DNA of 64,000 nucleotides from Bradyrhizobium diazoefficiens. Its GTDB lineage: Bacteria; Pseudomonadota; Alphaproteobacteria; Rhizobiales; Xanthobacteraceae. Under the pieces are notes generated by a model. That model was given only the letters and a program-made list of their open reading frames with translations. It had not been told where the DNA came from and did not search any database. Below, one piece after another: positions 9,286 to 18,188 of this stretch. The first letter of the stretch is position 1, and every line of letters begins with the position of its first letter. The translations under genes and the position numbers were made by a program. The stretch spans positions 186,001 through 250,000 of the forward strand of contig NZ_CP067101.1 in the NCBI RefSeq assembly GCF_016616425.1, in the 5' to 3' direction.

Positions 9286-10664
9286 GACGCGGCGTTCGGG
9301 TATACTTTTAGATCGAACAGTCCGGCCTTCGCATCGGGCAGCCATCGCTCGGCAAGCTCGAGCAGAGCATCGTCACGCCACGCAGGCGCTAGCAGAGTGA
9401 TGCCCATCGGCATGCCGTTACCGAGCGTTGCGTTGGGAACTGCCACCGCGCACAAGTCCACGAGATTGGCAAAATAGGAGTAGTAACCGAGACGGCTGTT
9501 GAGCGTGATGGGATCTTCCATCATTTCCGAGATCGTGAAGGGGCGTGGCGCGGTAGGTACCACCAGGATATCGATCTCCTCGAAAAGCGATTGGATCTGG
9601 CGTCGCAGCTTCAAAAGTCGATGTTGCGCGGCGAACGCATCTATTGCGGAAAACCGGGCAGCTGCGCTCAGCACGTTGCGGATAACGTCAAGCAGGTCTC
9701 CATGATCGATGTCCAGGAGCTTGCTGATCGCGGCATGGCGTTCGGCGATCCAAGGCCCTGAAAAGAGCATTTCACCGGCTTCGGCGAAAGGCGCGAACTC
9801 AATTTGCCTGGCTTGGCCTCCCAGTCCCGAAAGCCTCGTGCAGGCCTGCCTGTAAAGGTCATTGCATTCCGGCATGCCGCATGAATTCAGATGACCGACG
9901 GGGACCTGGCCGAACCGGAATTTGCAAGGAGATGGGGAGGACGAGGCGATCCGTTGGCGGCTATAAGGATCGCTGTCGTCGAATCCTTCGATCAACCCGA
10001 GCAGAATTCGACCCTCGGCAATGGAGTTGCAGAAAATCGAGGGGCAATCGAGCGTCGGACAGTTCGGCACAAGCCCCCGGGATGAGACTAGGCCGACGGT
10101 TGGCTTGATCCCGATGATCCCATTGAAGCCGGCGGGAATCCGGCCCGAGCCGCCGGTATCTGTGCCGAGGGCGAAAGCAACATGGCCGGATGCTACGGCA
10201 GCAGCCGAACCGGAGCTCGAACCGCCGGAGACATAGAGATCGTTGGCAGCGCTGGAACAGGCGCCATAGGGAGAGCGGGTGCCGGACAGTCCGGTTGCGA
10301 ACTGATCCAGGTTGGTCTTGCCAAGACAGATCGCACCCGCGTCCGTCAATCTCTCAACGCATGTGGCCGATTGCGCAGCCACATATGCGAATGACGGACA
10401 GGCTGCTGTCGTTGGCATGTTCTCAACGTCAATATTGTCCTTGACGCCGAATGGCACGCCAAGGAGCGGCAGGACTTCGCCCTGCTCCGCTCGCCGCACA
10501 AGGGCGTCAGCCTCGGCCAGCGCCTCTTCTATAGGCCGCACATATATCCAGCAGTTGCGGCGCCGGTCCCGTTCGATGCGCTCATAGGCGGTTGTGATGA
10601 TGGAGGTTAACTCGGCAGGCGAACGTAGGGGTCGATTTTGCGCAGATAAGATAGCTTGCGGCAC
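9282..10664 (-). CDS. Allophanate-hydrolase-like amidase (AtzF amidase domain only)
   Basis: Amidase-signature enzyme closest in motifs to the N-terminal amidase domain of allophanate hydrolase: GVPFGVKDNIDV with the catalytic Lys, KTNLDQFATGLSGTRSPYG, the Ser pair in VSGGSSSGSAAAVASG, and FALGTDTGGSGRIPA. Characterised allophanate hydrolases are about 600 residues with a C-terminal domain; this protein is 460 residues and lacks that domain. The start is taken as GTG at 10664 because CAGGAG lies 8 nt upstream; the frame stays open for 35 more codons without a site. Next to a nitrogen/sulfonate-type importer it may release ammonia from a urea-derived or other amide. Confidence 0.85.
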   Translation of the reverse strand: MPQAILSAQNRPLRSPAELTSIITTAYERIERDRRRNCWIYVRPIEEALAEADALVRRAEQGEVLPLLGVPFGVKDNIDVENMPTTAACPSFAYVAAQSATCVERLTDAGAICLGKTNLDQFATGLSGTRSPYGACSSAANDLYVSGGSSSGSAAAVASGHVAFALGTDTGGSGRIPAGFNGIIGIKPTVGLVSSRGLVPNCPTLDCPSIFCNSIAEGRILLGLIEGFDDSDPYSRQRIASSSPSPCKFRFGQVPVGHLNSCGMPECNDLYRQACTRLSGLGGQARQIEFAPFAEAGEMLFSGPWIAERHAAISKLLDIDHGDLLDVIRNVLSAAARFSAIDAFAAQHRLLKLRRQIQSLFEEIDILVVPTAPRPFTISEMMEDPITLNSRLGYYSYFANLVDLCAVAVPNATLGNGMPMGITLLAPAWRDDALLELAERWLPDAKAGLFDLKVYPNAAS

Positions 10665-10737
10665 GGAATAAGCTCCTGAGGCATGACCCAAGAAATATGA
10701 GGCCGCTGCCCAGCAATGAAAGCAACTAAGCGCCCCT

Positions 10738-10790
10738 GTCGCACCGCAGGACTCGAACCTGCAATCCATCCGCGAATTGAACCTACCAAT
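10738..10790 (-). pseudogene. tRNA-like relic 1 (T-arm only)
   Basis: On the minus strand a perfect T-arm is visible (GCAGG, loop TTCGAGT, CCTGC) followed by an acceptor-like GGTGCGA. The expected anticodon arm and D-arm upstream cannot be folded, so this is not a functional tRNA. Confidence 0.5.
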
Positions 10791-10918
10791 CAGATCGCGT
10801 TGCGCAGCTGATCCCGACGGCTGCCGATTTCGTCATGGAGCGCAGACCGTACGGGGACGATCTAAACCACCGGCCTAGCGTCTGCGTTGTCAGATTATTG
10901 GTAGGTCTTTGATGAGCA

Positions 10919-10969
10919 TCGCTCGCCCGACACGATTCGAACGTGTGGCCTACACCTTCGGGGAGCAGA
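10919..10969 (-). pseudogene. tRNA-like relic 2, 3' half resembling tRNA-Arg
   Basis: On the minus strand it shows CCCCGAAGG, an anticodon-loop-like run, then a T-arm ACACG-TTCGAAT-CGTGT and an acceptor-like CGGGCG. This matches the 3' half of alphaproteobacterial tRNA-Arg genes as I know them. The 5' half is missing, so it is a relic, perhaps an old attachment site. Confidence 0.5.
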
Positions 10970-11164
10970 AATGCTAGGCGGCCCGCCGAAGCCGTTGTTC
11001 CGTATCCAGACCGACCGGCCCCATCGCAGTTATCCTGAGCCGCTCGTCGGCATGCACCGCGTCCCCGCCAATCTTGCAGTGCTCGAAATGTCGGTAAGCG
11101 ACCGCCTGAAAGCCGCCCAAACAGGGCGCGGCTGATCGCCCGCTGCTGACTGCGGGGGTGGTCC

Positions 11165-11262
11165 TCAAGGAGCTGGAGTGTCAGTCAATCCTCATTGAAA
11201 GATAAAGCACTTTTGCCTTTGTCGGATCACTACCTGCCGTTCGAGCTACGGGTCCGGCTCGA
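11165..11262 (-). repeat. Copy 2 (truncated) of the dispersed repeat
   Basis: Shares gagtgtcagtcaatcc and the following cattgaaagataaagca with the copies at 4379-4495 and 32937-33053, then diverges, with a further short match at cgttcgagctacgg. The tRNA-Ser 3'-end part (ggcggagaga) is eroded here. Confidence 0.65.
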
Positions 11263-11265
11263 TCT

Positions 11266-12588
11266 TCAGATAGCGGCAATGTCCAGCTTCGAGCCGTCGA
11301 CCAGACGCGACAGCCGGAACGGTTTGGGATCGACGCACGGCGTGTCGTTGACGACAAGCTGTGCGGCCAGATAGCCGAGCCCCGGGCCCAGACCGAAGCC
11401 GTGACCCGAGCAGCCCGCCGCGAGGACGAGGCCATCCACCCCGTCCACCTGCGATACCACAGGCACTGCATCCGGCGTGCAATCGACGAAGCCGCCCCAG
11501 GCGCTGTCGATTTTGATCTCGCCGAGTTGGGGGAAGGTTTTCCGGACACTCTCGACGACTTGGCTCACCAGCCATTTCAAGGGCGGCGGGTCCAACACGC
11601 GATTCTGTTCGAAGATCCGGTCGTCGTTGGTCAGCAGCGCCGGCAATGAATCCGGCCCCGAAACGAACGATTGGCCGATGCCGAACCTGACGTTCTTCAG
11701 GCGACGCAAGAACTGCGGCATGAACTCCCGGCTATACCGGATAGTCTGAGGCGTGATTTCGAGGTTCGCCTTGCCGCTGATCGCAAGCGTATAGCTGCCG
11801 TCCAATCGGCGCGTGATCGTGCAGTAGGGCGAGGAGACCGCCTCGCCTATGTTGAGTGTCGGCGTGGAACGCAGCGCAGTCTGCCGGATGCTCGCTTGGG
11901 GGAAGCTGATTCCGAGCGGCCGAAGGAACCGCGAGGACCAGGCGCCGGCGGCGCACAGCACCGCGCTGGTTCTGATGTAGCCCTTCTCCGTGTGCACGCC
12001 CGCAATCTTGCCATTGGCCAAGTCGAGTGCCCGCGCGGCACATCCCTGGTGGATCGTGGCGCCCAGAACTCTGGCCCCTTCAGCGATAGCCGGCGCGGCG
12101 AGCGCAGGTTCGGCCTTGCCGTCTCGCTCCGAATAGGTCCCGCCCACCCATTTGCCGCGCGCTTCGGGGACCCGCTCGGCCACCTCCGCCCGGCTCAGCA
12201 CGCGCGTGTCGACGTCGTGCTCCCTGGCGACCTCGCGCCACTTTTCCCAGCCGGCGAGCACGGCCTCGTCGTGGGTCGCATAGACCAGACCGCAGCGTCG
12301 AAATCCGAGATCTCGATTGATATCGCGCGTGAGTTCGTCCCACAGCCGCATGGAGAGCACCGATAGCGGCAGTTCGCGCCGGTCGCGGTTCTGCTGGCGG
12401 CACCAACCCCAGTTTCGGCTCGATTGTTCACAGGCGACGTGGCCCTTCTCGAGGAGCGCCACGGAGAGGCCGCGCTTCGCGAGATAATAGGCGGCCGTAG
12501 AGCCGAGGATGCCGCCGCCGACGATGACGACGCCGGCCTCGGCCGGGAGACGCTCATCGCTGTGAATGCGCTCGACGTGGGGCGACAT
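11266..12588 (-). CDS. FAD-dependent oxidoreductase (DAO family), paralogue A
   Basis: D-amino-acid-oxidase/glycine-oxidase-fold flavoenzyme of 440 residues. The dinucleotide-binding motif is VVIVGGGILGSTAAYYLA near residue 20; EQSSRNWGWCRQQNRD follows and is shared, as is the C-terminal GFGLGPG, with the protein at 24123-25448. Such enzymes oxidise secondary or primary amines of amino-acid derivatives to imines. The start at 12588 is chosen by alignment with that paralogue; the frame stays open 17 codons further. It is the last gene of a long minus-strand run with an aldehyde dehydrogenase just upstream, which could take the aldehyde it releases. Confidence 0.85.
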   Translation of the reverse strand: MSPHVERIHSDERLPAEAGVVIVGGGILGSTAAYYLAKRGLSVALLEKGHVACEQSSRNWGWCRQQNRDRRELPLSVLSMRLWDELTRDINRDLGFRRCGLVYATHDEAVLAGWEKWREVAREHDVDTRVLSRAEVAERVPEARGKWVGGTYSERDGKAEPALAAPAIAEGARVLGATIHQGCAARALDLANGKIAGVHTEKGYIRTSAVLCAAGAWSSRFLRPLGISFPQASIRQTALRSTPTLNIGEAVSSPYCTITRRLDGSYTLAISGKANLEITPQTIRYSREFMPQFLRRLKNVRFGIGQSFVSGPDSLPALLTNDDRIFEQNRVLDPPPLKWLVSQVVESVRKTFPQLGEIKIDSAWGGFVDCTPDAVPVVSQVDGVDGLVLAAGCSGHGFGLGPGLGYLAAQLVVNDTPCVDPKPFRLSRLVDGSKLDIAAI

Positions 12589-12735
12589 GTTCCAACGAAC
12601 CTCGGCTGCCAACAATGCGGAAGCAAAGTTTCCGATCAACCCTTCATCGCATCGTGCGCTCGGTAGAATGTGCTGAAATCATCCAGGATTTCGCAAGATG
12701 TTCGGGTTTTTGGCCGCTTGGTTGAACGAAGCTGC

Positions 12736-14208
12736 TCAAGCGCGAGAGTGGTAAAATCCGAGGACGGCCTTGGTCTCGAGATACTCCTCGATGCCCTCGA
12801 TGCCGTATTCGCGACCGTTGCCAGAACGCTTGTATCCGCCAAAGGGAGCATTGGGGTCCCAGTCAGGATAATTGAGATGGACTTGACCCGACTGGATCTG
12901 CCCGGCGACGGTTCGCACCGTCTCCATATCGGTGCCTTGCACGTGAGCGCCGAGGCCGTAAGCAGTATCATTGGCGATCGCGATCGCCTCGTCCACGGTG
13001 TCGTAGGGAATGATCGACAGCACCGGGCCGAATATCTCCTCCTGCGCGATCCTCATGTCGGGGCGGACGTTCGAGAAGATGGTCGGCCGCGCATAGAAGC
13101 CAATCTGAAGGTCGCCGGGCCGCCCGGGCCCGCCGATGACGAGCTTGGCGCCTTCTTCCAGGCCGACACCGATCATGGCCTGGACTCGCTCGAACTGTGG
13201 ACGGTTCGCAATAGGACCATGAGTCGTGTTTTCCGCAAGCGGGTCGCCGACCACCAGTTCAGAAGCGGCCGCCGCCGCCAAAGTCTCTACCTCTTCCATG
13301 TGTGCGCGAGACACTAGCATGCGCGTCGGCGCGCTGCAGGATTGGCCGAGATTGCGGAAGGCGGCGGCGACGCCAAGCGGAACAGAACGGCTGAGATCGG
13401 CGTCCGCCAAGATGATGTTCGGCGATTTTCCGCCGAGCTCCTGGGCGACGCGTTTGACGGTGGGCGCCGCGGCCTGCGCGACGAGAACGCCGGCCCGGGT
13501 CGAGCCGGTGATCGAGATCATGTCGACTTGGGGATGCGACGCCAGGGCGGCGCCCACGATCGGACCTGTCCCATTGACGAGGTTGAAGACGCCGGGCGGG
13601 CAACCGGCATCGTCCATCACCTCAGCGAATAGCAGAGCGCTTAGCGGCGACAGCTCACTCGGCTTTAACACCACTGTACAGCCCGCTGCGAGCGCCGGAC
13701 CGACCTTGGCTGTGATTTGATAGAGCGGCCAATTCCAGGGGGTGATGAGGCCGCAGACGCCGATCGCCTCGCGCATGATCGCGGTGCTGCCGCGCGGAGT
13801 GACGAACGGATAGTTCGCGAGGTTGTCGCGTGCGACACGGATATGTTCGGCAGCCATCGGCACCTGGGCTCGGCGTGCATAGGTGATGGCGGCTCCCATC
13901 TCGCACGTGAGAACCTGCGCGAACAACTCCACCCGCTCAAGGAGTAAGGCGTGCATCCGGTCGAGCAGCGCCGCTCTCTCGGCAGGCGGTGTCATGGACC
14001 AGCCGGCGAAGGCTCGTCTGGCGGCGGCGATGGCGCAGTCAACATCATCGTCATCGCCGAGCGCGACGTCAGCGATCGGCTGCTCCGTCGCCGGATTGAC
14101 GACGGTTGCTGCTGCCGCCACTGATCCGATCGGCTTCCGCCATTCTCCGTCAATGTAGAATCTTCCGAGAAAGCCGGCTTCCGTCAGGTGTCGAAGGGGA
14201 GAGGTCAT
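12736..14208 (-). CDS. NAD(P)-dependent aldehyde dehydrogenase
   Basis: Oxidises an aldehyde to a carboxylate; 490 residues, full length. The cofactor and active-site blocks are all present: TPWNWPLYQ, the general-base Glu in ELGGKSPN and the catalytic Cys in GQSCSAPTR, then EEIFGPVLS near the C-terminus. The open frame extends 61 codons upstream, but the start at 14208 follows AAGGATC and gives the family-typical N-terminus. It lies between the PLP enzyme and the FAD oxidase and probably acts on the aldehyde from amine oxidation. Confidence 0.9.
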   Translation of the reverse strand: MTSPLRHLTEAGFLGRFYIDGEWRKPIGSVAAAATVVNPATEQPIADVALGDDDDVDCAIAAARRAFAGWSMTPPAERAALLDRMHALLLERVELFAQVLTCEMGAAITYARRAQVPMAAEHIRVARDNLANYPFVTPRGSTAIMREAIGVCGLITPWNWPLYQITAKVGPALAAGCTVVLKPSELSPLSALLFAEVMDDAGCPPGVFNLVNGTGPIVGAALASHPQVDMISITGSTRAGVLVAQAAAPTVKRVAQELGGKSPNIILADADLSRSVPLGVAAAFRNLGQSCSAPTRMLVSRAHMEEVETLAAAAASELVVGDPLAENTTHGPIANRPQFERVQAMIGVGLEEGAKLVIGGPGRPGDLQIGFYARPTIFSNVRPDMRIAQEEIFGPVLSIIPYDTVDEAIAIANDTAYGLGAHVQGTDMETVRTVAGQIQSGQVHLNYPDWDPNAPFGGYKRSGNGREYGIEGIEEYLETKAVLGFYHSRA

Positions 14209-14293
14209 TGGCAGCGATCCTTGATCCGGCAATAAGCGCCGATCAGCGGCAGGAACCAGGGAGGCCGAGGTCGCCGGGAATGGCCGGCCAGCC

Positions 14294-15463
14294 CTACCAA
14301 CCGCGCATCCGGGGCCATCGGGCGTGAATCGCGTCGCTGCCGGCGGAGACGACGTTGTACCGCTCGTGTTGCGACGCCGTCGCACAGGCATGATTAGGGA
14401 GAATCCTGAGCTTCGCGCCGATCGGAAGAGTGGGCAAAGCGTGCGCCGACCCGGGCCTGATGGCGAGGATCCCGTGCTCCTGACTCGCCTGAGCCACGAT
14501 CAAATCGGGATAGACCTTGCCGGAGAGGTCGCAGACGAGACCATAGCCCTGATCGACCCGCTGCGCCGCGGTGCCGCGGTCGCGCGACAGCGCCATCCAC
14601 CCGGCATCGACCAAAATCCAGCGCTTCTCGGGCTTGGTGCCGATCATGGTAGCGAGCACCGAGATCGCGATGTCGTCTGTCGTACAGACACCAACACCGT
14701 GCATGACCAAGTCGAAGAACATGTAGACGCCCGCCCGCATTTCCGTGACGCCGGTCAGGTCTTCGGCGAAATGCGCGGTCGGCGTCGAGCCGACGCTCAC
14801 GATGGGGCATTGGTGCCCGGCTGCCCGCAACGCCTTCGCCGCGGCAACCGCCACCGTCCTCTCATTCTCCGCGGCCGCGACGAGAGCCTCGGGCGTGAAG
14901 AGGCTGTAGGATTCGCCGGCATGGGTGAGAACGCCTGCAAGCTTGACGCCGGCCTCGCCCAGCGCAACCGCGACTGCAACGAGCTTTGGATCGTTCGCGG
15001 CCAGCCCGCCGCGGTGACCATCGCAGTCGATCTCGATGAACGCGGTCGGTGTCACACCAGCAGCACGAGCGGCGGCGCCGAGCATTCTTGCCTGCTCCGG
15101 CGAATCGAGCAGTACCTTAAGGTCGACGCCTGATTTGCGCAGACGCATCGCTCTTTCAGCTGTGTGGGGCGCCAGACCCACCGCATAAGTCATGTCGCGA
15201 AAACCGTGCCGCGCGAAGTACTCGGCCTCCGCCAAAGTGGAGACAGCGATCGGCCCCGGTCGCGACGGATAGGCCCGTCGGGCCACGTCGATGGATTTGG
15301 CGGTTTTCATGTGGGGACGCAGCACGACGCCCCGCTCCGCCATGCGCGAGGACAGGCGGGCGAGATTGCGATCGAGCCGATGCTCGTCGAGCAGGAGAGC
15401 CGGCGTTGCCAGCGTGCCGAGCGTTGCAGCCGTCTCGGAGTTCTGGTGATCCGTTCCGCTCAT
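14294..15463 (-). CDS. D-serine dehydratase / D-threonine aldolase-like PLP enzyme
   Basis: Alanine-racemase-fold (fold III) PLP enzyme of 389 residues. The PLP lysine is in RPHMKTAKS near residue 45; FIEIDCDGHRGG is the family's barrel motif. Near the C-terminus PNHACAT gives a His-x-Cys pair. In this family His-x-Cys binds zinc in eukaryotic-type D-serine dehydratases, while His-x-Asp is typical of D-threonine aldolases, so a D-serine-dehydratase-like activity on a D-3-hydroxy amino acid is favoured. The start at 15463 follows CGAGG and avoids overlap with the GNAT gene. Confidence 0.85.
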   Translation of the reverse strand: MSGTDHQNSETAATLGTLATPALLLDEHRLDRNLARLSSRMAERGVVLRPHMKTAKSIDVARRAYPSRPGPIAVSTLAEAEYFARHGFRDMTYAVGLAPHTAERAMRLRKSGVDLKVLLDSPEQARMLGAAARAAGVTPTAFIEIDCDGHRGGLAANDPKLVAVAVALGEAGVKLAGVLTHAGESYSLFTPEALVAAAENERTVAVAAAKALRAAGHQCPIVSVGSTPTAHFAEDLTGVTEMRAGVYMFFDLVMHGVGVCTTDDIAISVLATMIGTKPEKRWILVDAGWMALSRDRGTAAQRVDQGYGLVCDLSGKVYPDLIVAQASQEHGILAIRPGSAHALPTLPIGAKLRILPNHACATASQHERYNVVSAGSDAIHARWPRMRGW

Positions 15464-15489
15464 CGCCTCGCGTAGCACGTCGATGTCTC

Positions 15490-16362
15490 CTAGCCGAACG
15501 ACTGATTGGGAATCGCAAACACGCGCGCCGGCCCGCTCGATGGTGCCGGCGTGCCCAAGATCATGGTGGTTGCATCGCCGACCTGCTCCAGGCCGATGCC
15601 TTCGAGCCAATCCCCGAGTTGCGAGGACGCAGGGGTGTCGATCCGGACGAAAGCACGCCCGAGCCGCGCGAGCGCAGCCTCGATCAGCGCCTGTGCATCG
15701 GTCGCGGTTTCGGCGACGACAGGACCGATGACATGACCGCGGCCGAAAAGCCGGGAGATGGCGTAGCCGCCGGCCATGCCGTCGCGCTGCAGGACATAGC
15801 CATCACCGCTGTGGAGCAGCTTTTGGAGCATCCGTCGTCTCTCCAAGCCCGTAGCGTCGCGATCGAGCCGCATGATCGCCTCGAAATCCGAGGCAGCCAT
15901 TGGCCTGACGAGCCCCAGCGGCGGCGGCTCATGGCGTCCTCTGGGAATTCCCTGATGCTGGTGGATGACCCCGATGGGGATGAAACCGCGCCGCTGGTAA
16001 AGCGCCTGGCCTTCCGCGGTCGAATTCAGCGCAATGCTTCGTGGGCGCGCGGACGTCAGCAACGCATCCATGAGCCGGGCCCCGTAGCCACGGCCCTGAG
16101 CAGTCTTCGCGACGATGATCATACCAGCGGAAGCATGGGTCTCGCCATACGGCCACCACGCCGCGGTCCCGATCACCGTCCCAGCGCGCTGCAGAACAAA
16201 GCCTTGCCCCAGCTGTAGCGCGACATCCCAATCTTCGAGCCGATAGGGCCAGGACATCTCCTGCGAGAGCTTCAGAGCGCCTTCCAGATGCAATCTGGCG
16301 AATGGAACGAGGATCACCTCCTCAGTGACACGATCTCCCATTTGATAAGCTGCGGTTGTCAT
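15490..16362 (-). CDS. Tandem GNAT-type N-acetyltransferase, paralogue A
   Basis: Protein of 290 residues with an N-terminal GNAT domain (acetyl-CoA pyrophosphate loop AQGRGYGARLM near residue 90) and a second, divergent GNAT-like domain (about 150-275, with LFGRGHVIGPVVAE). This arrangement matches the Acetyltransf_18 type. A paralogue lies at 31906-32784 at the far end of the same catabolic block. The start at 16362 is taken from the frame; ATG 16341 is an alternative. Acceptor unknown; it may modify an amine intermediate. Confidence 0.82.
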   Translation of the reverse strand: MTTAAYQMGDRVTEEVILVPFARLHLEGALKLSQEMSWPYRLEDWDVALQLGQGFVLQRAGTVIGTAAWWPYGETHASAGMIIVAKTAQGRGYGARLMDALLTSARPRSIALNSTAEGQALYQRRGFIPIGVIHQHQGIPRGRHEPPPLGLVRPMAASDFEAIMRLDRDATGLERRRMLQKLLHSGDGYVLQRDGMAGGYAISRLFGRGHVIGPVVAETATDAQALIEAALARLGRAFVRIDTPASSQLGDWLEGIGLEQVGDATTMILGTPAPSSGPARVFAIPNQSFG

Positions 16363-16587
16363 GCTGTCTCGACGTCTCTCGTTGGATTGCCCGCCTATCG
16401 CGGTACTTGCGATACAGGGAGCGTCAGATGATCCTCGCACGTTCCGCAGCGTACCTTCGGCTCGACAGCATTACGCAATCAGATTGGAGCAGAGTTCGGC
16501 ATAGTATTTCGTTGATGATCCGGCAGAAGGGCCAGTTCTGCTCCGATCGTCACAGCGCGATCCGGGCACTCGTCCAGCAGCCCGCGA

Positions 16588-16752
16588 TGTTGGGTTGGCG
16601 TAGGACAGCGTACGCCACGCATCCAGCGTGGCATGGTCCACGCGAGGATAGGTCTCGGGGACGTACAGCCCGCCATCCGGGGCGAGGCCTTCAAGCAATG
16701 CCTCGCAGAATTGCTTGCGGCCTGAATGGCCGCGCGTGGACACGTGCTGCAT
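16588..16752 (-). pseudogene. Threonine synthase N-terminal fragment
   Basis: About 55 codons match the start of threonine synthase (HVSTRG, then EALLEGLAPDGGLYVPE). After YANPT the similarity ends, and the frame runs on without recognisable sequence to 16471. Threonine synthases are about 470 residues, so this is a broken remnant of roughly one eighth. It sits between the FAD oxidase and the GNAT in the same orientation and may mark a deletion junction in the operon. Confidence 0.75.
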
Positions 16753-16825
16753 CGTCAGTCTTCTTTCGAGAGGCGGAAGTGCCTCCAGAGTTCACGCCTT
16801 GGGTTGTAAGCTGTGCTGCCGGCCG

Positions 16826-18136
16826 TCAACGGCTGGCGCGCCACATCGCGATCCGGTCACGCATCCGGTAGCCCTGAATGAAGGCAGGCATGAACCACGG
16901 ATTGCCTCGATAGAACGGGATGAAGGCCGGTGGCCTGAAGTCGAACGCGGTGCGCGCCCGCTCCTCATGTCCCATGAGCTTGTGGGCCGCATGCATACCC
17001 ACCCATGGCGCCCAGACCACGCCCGACCCGCAAAAACCGCTGGCATAGACGATACCTTCCTTCTCGAAAATGCGCGGAATCATGTCGCGGTTCATGGCCA
17101 CATGGCCGAACCAGCTGTGTGAGAGGCGAACGGCCCCCAATTCAGGGAACAGATTCACCAGGCCATTGCGCAGAAGCAGCTTCGGAGCGACGGGGTCGCC
17201 GGCCCGAGAGCTGTCGCGGCCGCCGAGCAAGATGCGTTTGCCATCAGGCGAAGGCCGATAATAGAAGCCGACCTCCCGGTTCTCGGTGATCGTCATGCGT
17301 TTCGGCATCAGCCGCGCCATGACTTCGGGCGCAAGCTCCTCCGTCGCAATGATCCGGCTGCGAACCGGGACCAGCCGACGGCGCAGGAACGGCACGGCGC
17401 CATCGGTGTAACCGTTGGTACACACCAGCACCTGACGCGCCTGCACCGGACCGGCCGCGGTGACGACGCGGAAACCCGAGCCATCCCTGTCGATCGAGAT
17501 CACGGGCGTCCGGGCGTGGACTGTCAATCCGGAAGCGAGCGCGACCCGCAGCAGTTCGGCGTGAAATTTCGCCGGGTGCAGTCCGCCGATGTCCATCCGA
17601 ACCGTACCGCCGCGATAGACATCGGTGCCGATGTACTTGCGCTGCTCGGCATAGGGAACTGCGTAAGCATCGATCCCCAGCTTCTTCGCGAGCCTCTCCG
17701 CAGTGCGCGCCATGGCTTCGTATTGCTCATAGCCGAAGGCGCCCTTGAACTGCCCCACCGGCTGGAAGTCGCAGGCGAGGCCTTCCGTCCTGATGAAATC
17801 GTACAGGAACTCGCGCGCGGCCTTGCCTTCCGCCTCGATCGCCAGCGCCTTCTCTTCTCCGAACGTGCGCGTGAGCGTCGCGTAGTCGGGCCGAATGGAT
17901 CCGCTGGTGATACCGCCGTTGCGCGTCGAAGCTCCTTCGCCGGGGTCCATGGCATCATAGGCCGCAACCGAGCGGCCCTCGCGCGCCAGCACCAGACCGG
18001 CCGAGAGCCCTGCATAGCCGGCGCCCACGATCAACACGTCGAGCTTCTTGGCTATCGGCTGCTGAGGCGGCGGCTTAAGCGGCGCGGCCTCCCACCAATA
18101 GGGCGTGGCCTTCTCGGCAACTCTCGGCGCGTGCAT
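16826..18136 (-). CDS. FAD-dependent amine oxidoreductase (PuuB/OrdL type)
   Basis: DAO-fold flavoenzyme of 436 residues. The FAD motif is VLIVGAGYAGLSAGLVLA near residue 35, followed by GEGASTRNGGITSG, the pattern typical of gamma-glutamylputrescine oxidase and related amine oxidases. The C-terminal half has WFGHVAMNRDMIPR and SGFCGSGV. It lies 50 bp behind the dipeptide-type permease gene, so it probably oxidises the imported compound. It is clearly different from the two other FAD oxidases in the block (11266 and 24123). Confidence 0.85.
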   Translation of the reverse strand: MHAPRVAEKATPYWWEAAPLKPPPQQPIAKKLDVLIVGAGYAGLSAGLVLAREGRSVAAYDAMDPGEGASTRNGGITSGSIRPDYATLTRTFGEEKALAIEAEGKAAREFLYDFIRTEGLACDFQPVGQFKGAFGYEQYEAMARTAERLAKKLGIDAYAVPYAEQRKYIGTDVYRGGTVRMDIGGLHPAKFHAELLRVALASGLTVHARTPVISIDRDGSGFRVVTAAGPVQARQVLVCTNGYTDGAVPFLRRRLVPVRSRIIATEELAPEVMARLMPKRMTITENREVGFYYRPSPDGKRILLGGRDSSRAGDPVAPKLLLRNGLVNLFPELGAVRLSHSWFGHVAMNRDMIPRIFEKEGIVYASGFCGSGVVWAPWVGMHAAHKLMGHEERARTAFDFRPPAFIPFYRGNPWFMPAFIQGYRMRDRIAMWRASR

Positions 18137-18188
18137 GGCTTGCTTCTCGTATGGTTGCTGGGTTCAGCCGCGGCTCGGTTGAAATCGT

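Larger units (their letters stand above)
10665..11265. other. 600 bp stretch with tRNA-like relics, no clear gene
   Basis: This stretch contains two degenerate tRNA-like pieces and a partial copy of the dispersed repeat (separate entries). A 55-codon plus-strand frame begins at ATG 10972 and reads without stop for 168 bases, but it has no clear ribosome site and no recognised family. The rest holds nothing I can name. The mixture suggests an old recombination junction. Confidence 0.6.

Noticed and set aside
10665..11000. Functional tRNA genes
   Set aside because: Good T-arms only; acceptor, D-arm and anticodon arms cannot be built.
10972..11139. 55-codon plus-strand frame
   Set aside because: No ribosome site, no recognised family, lies among relics.
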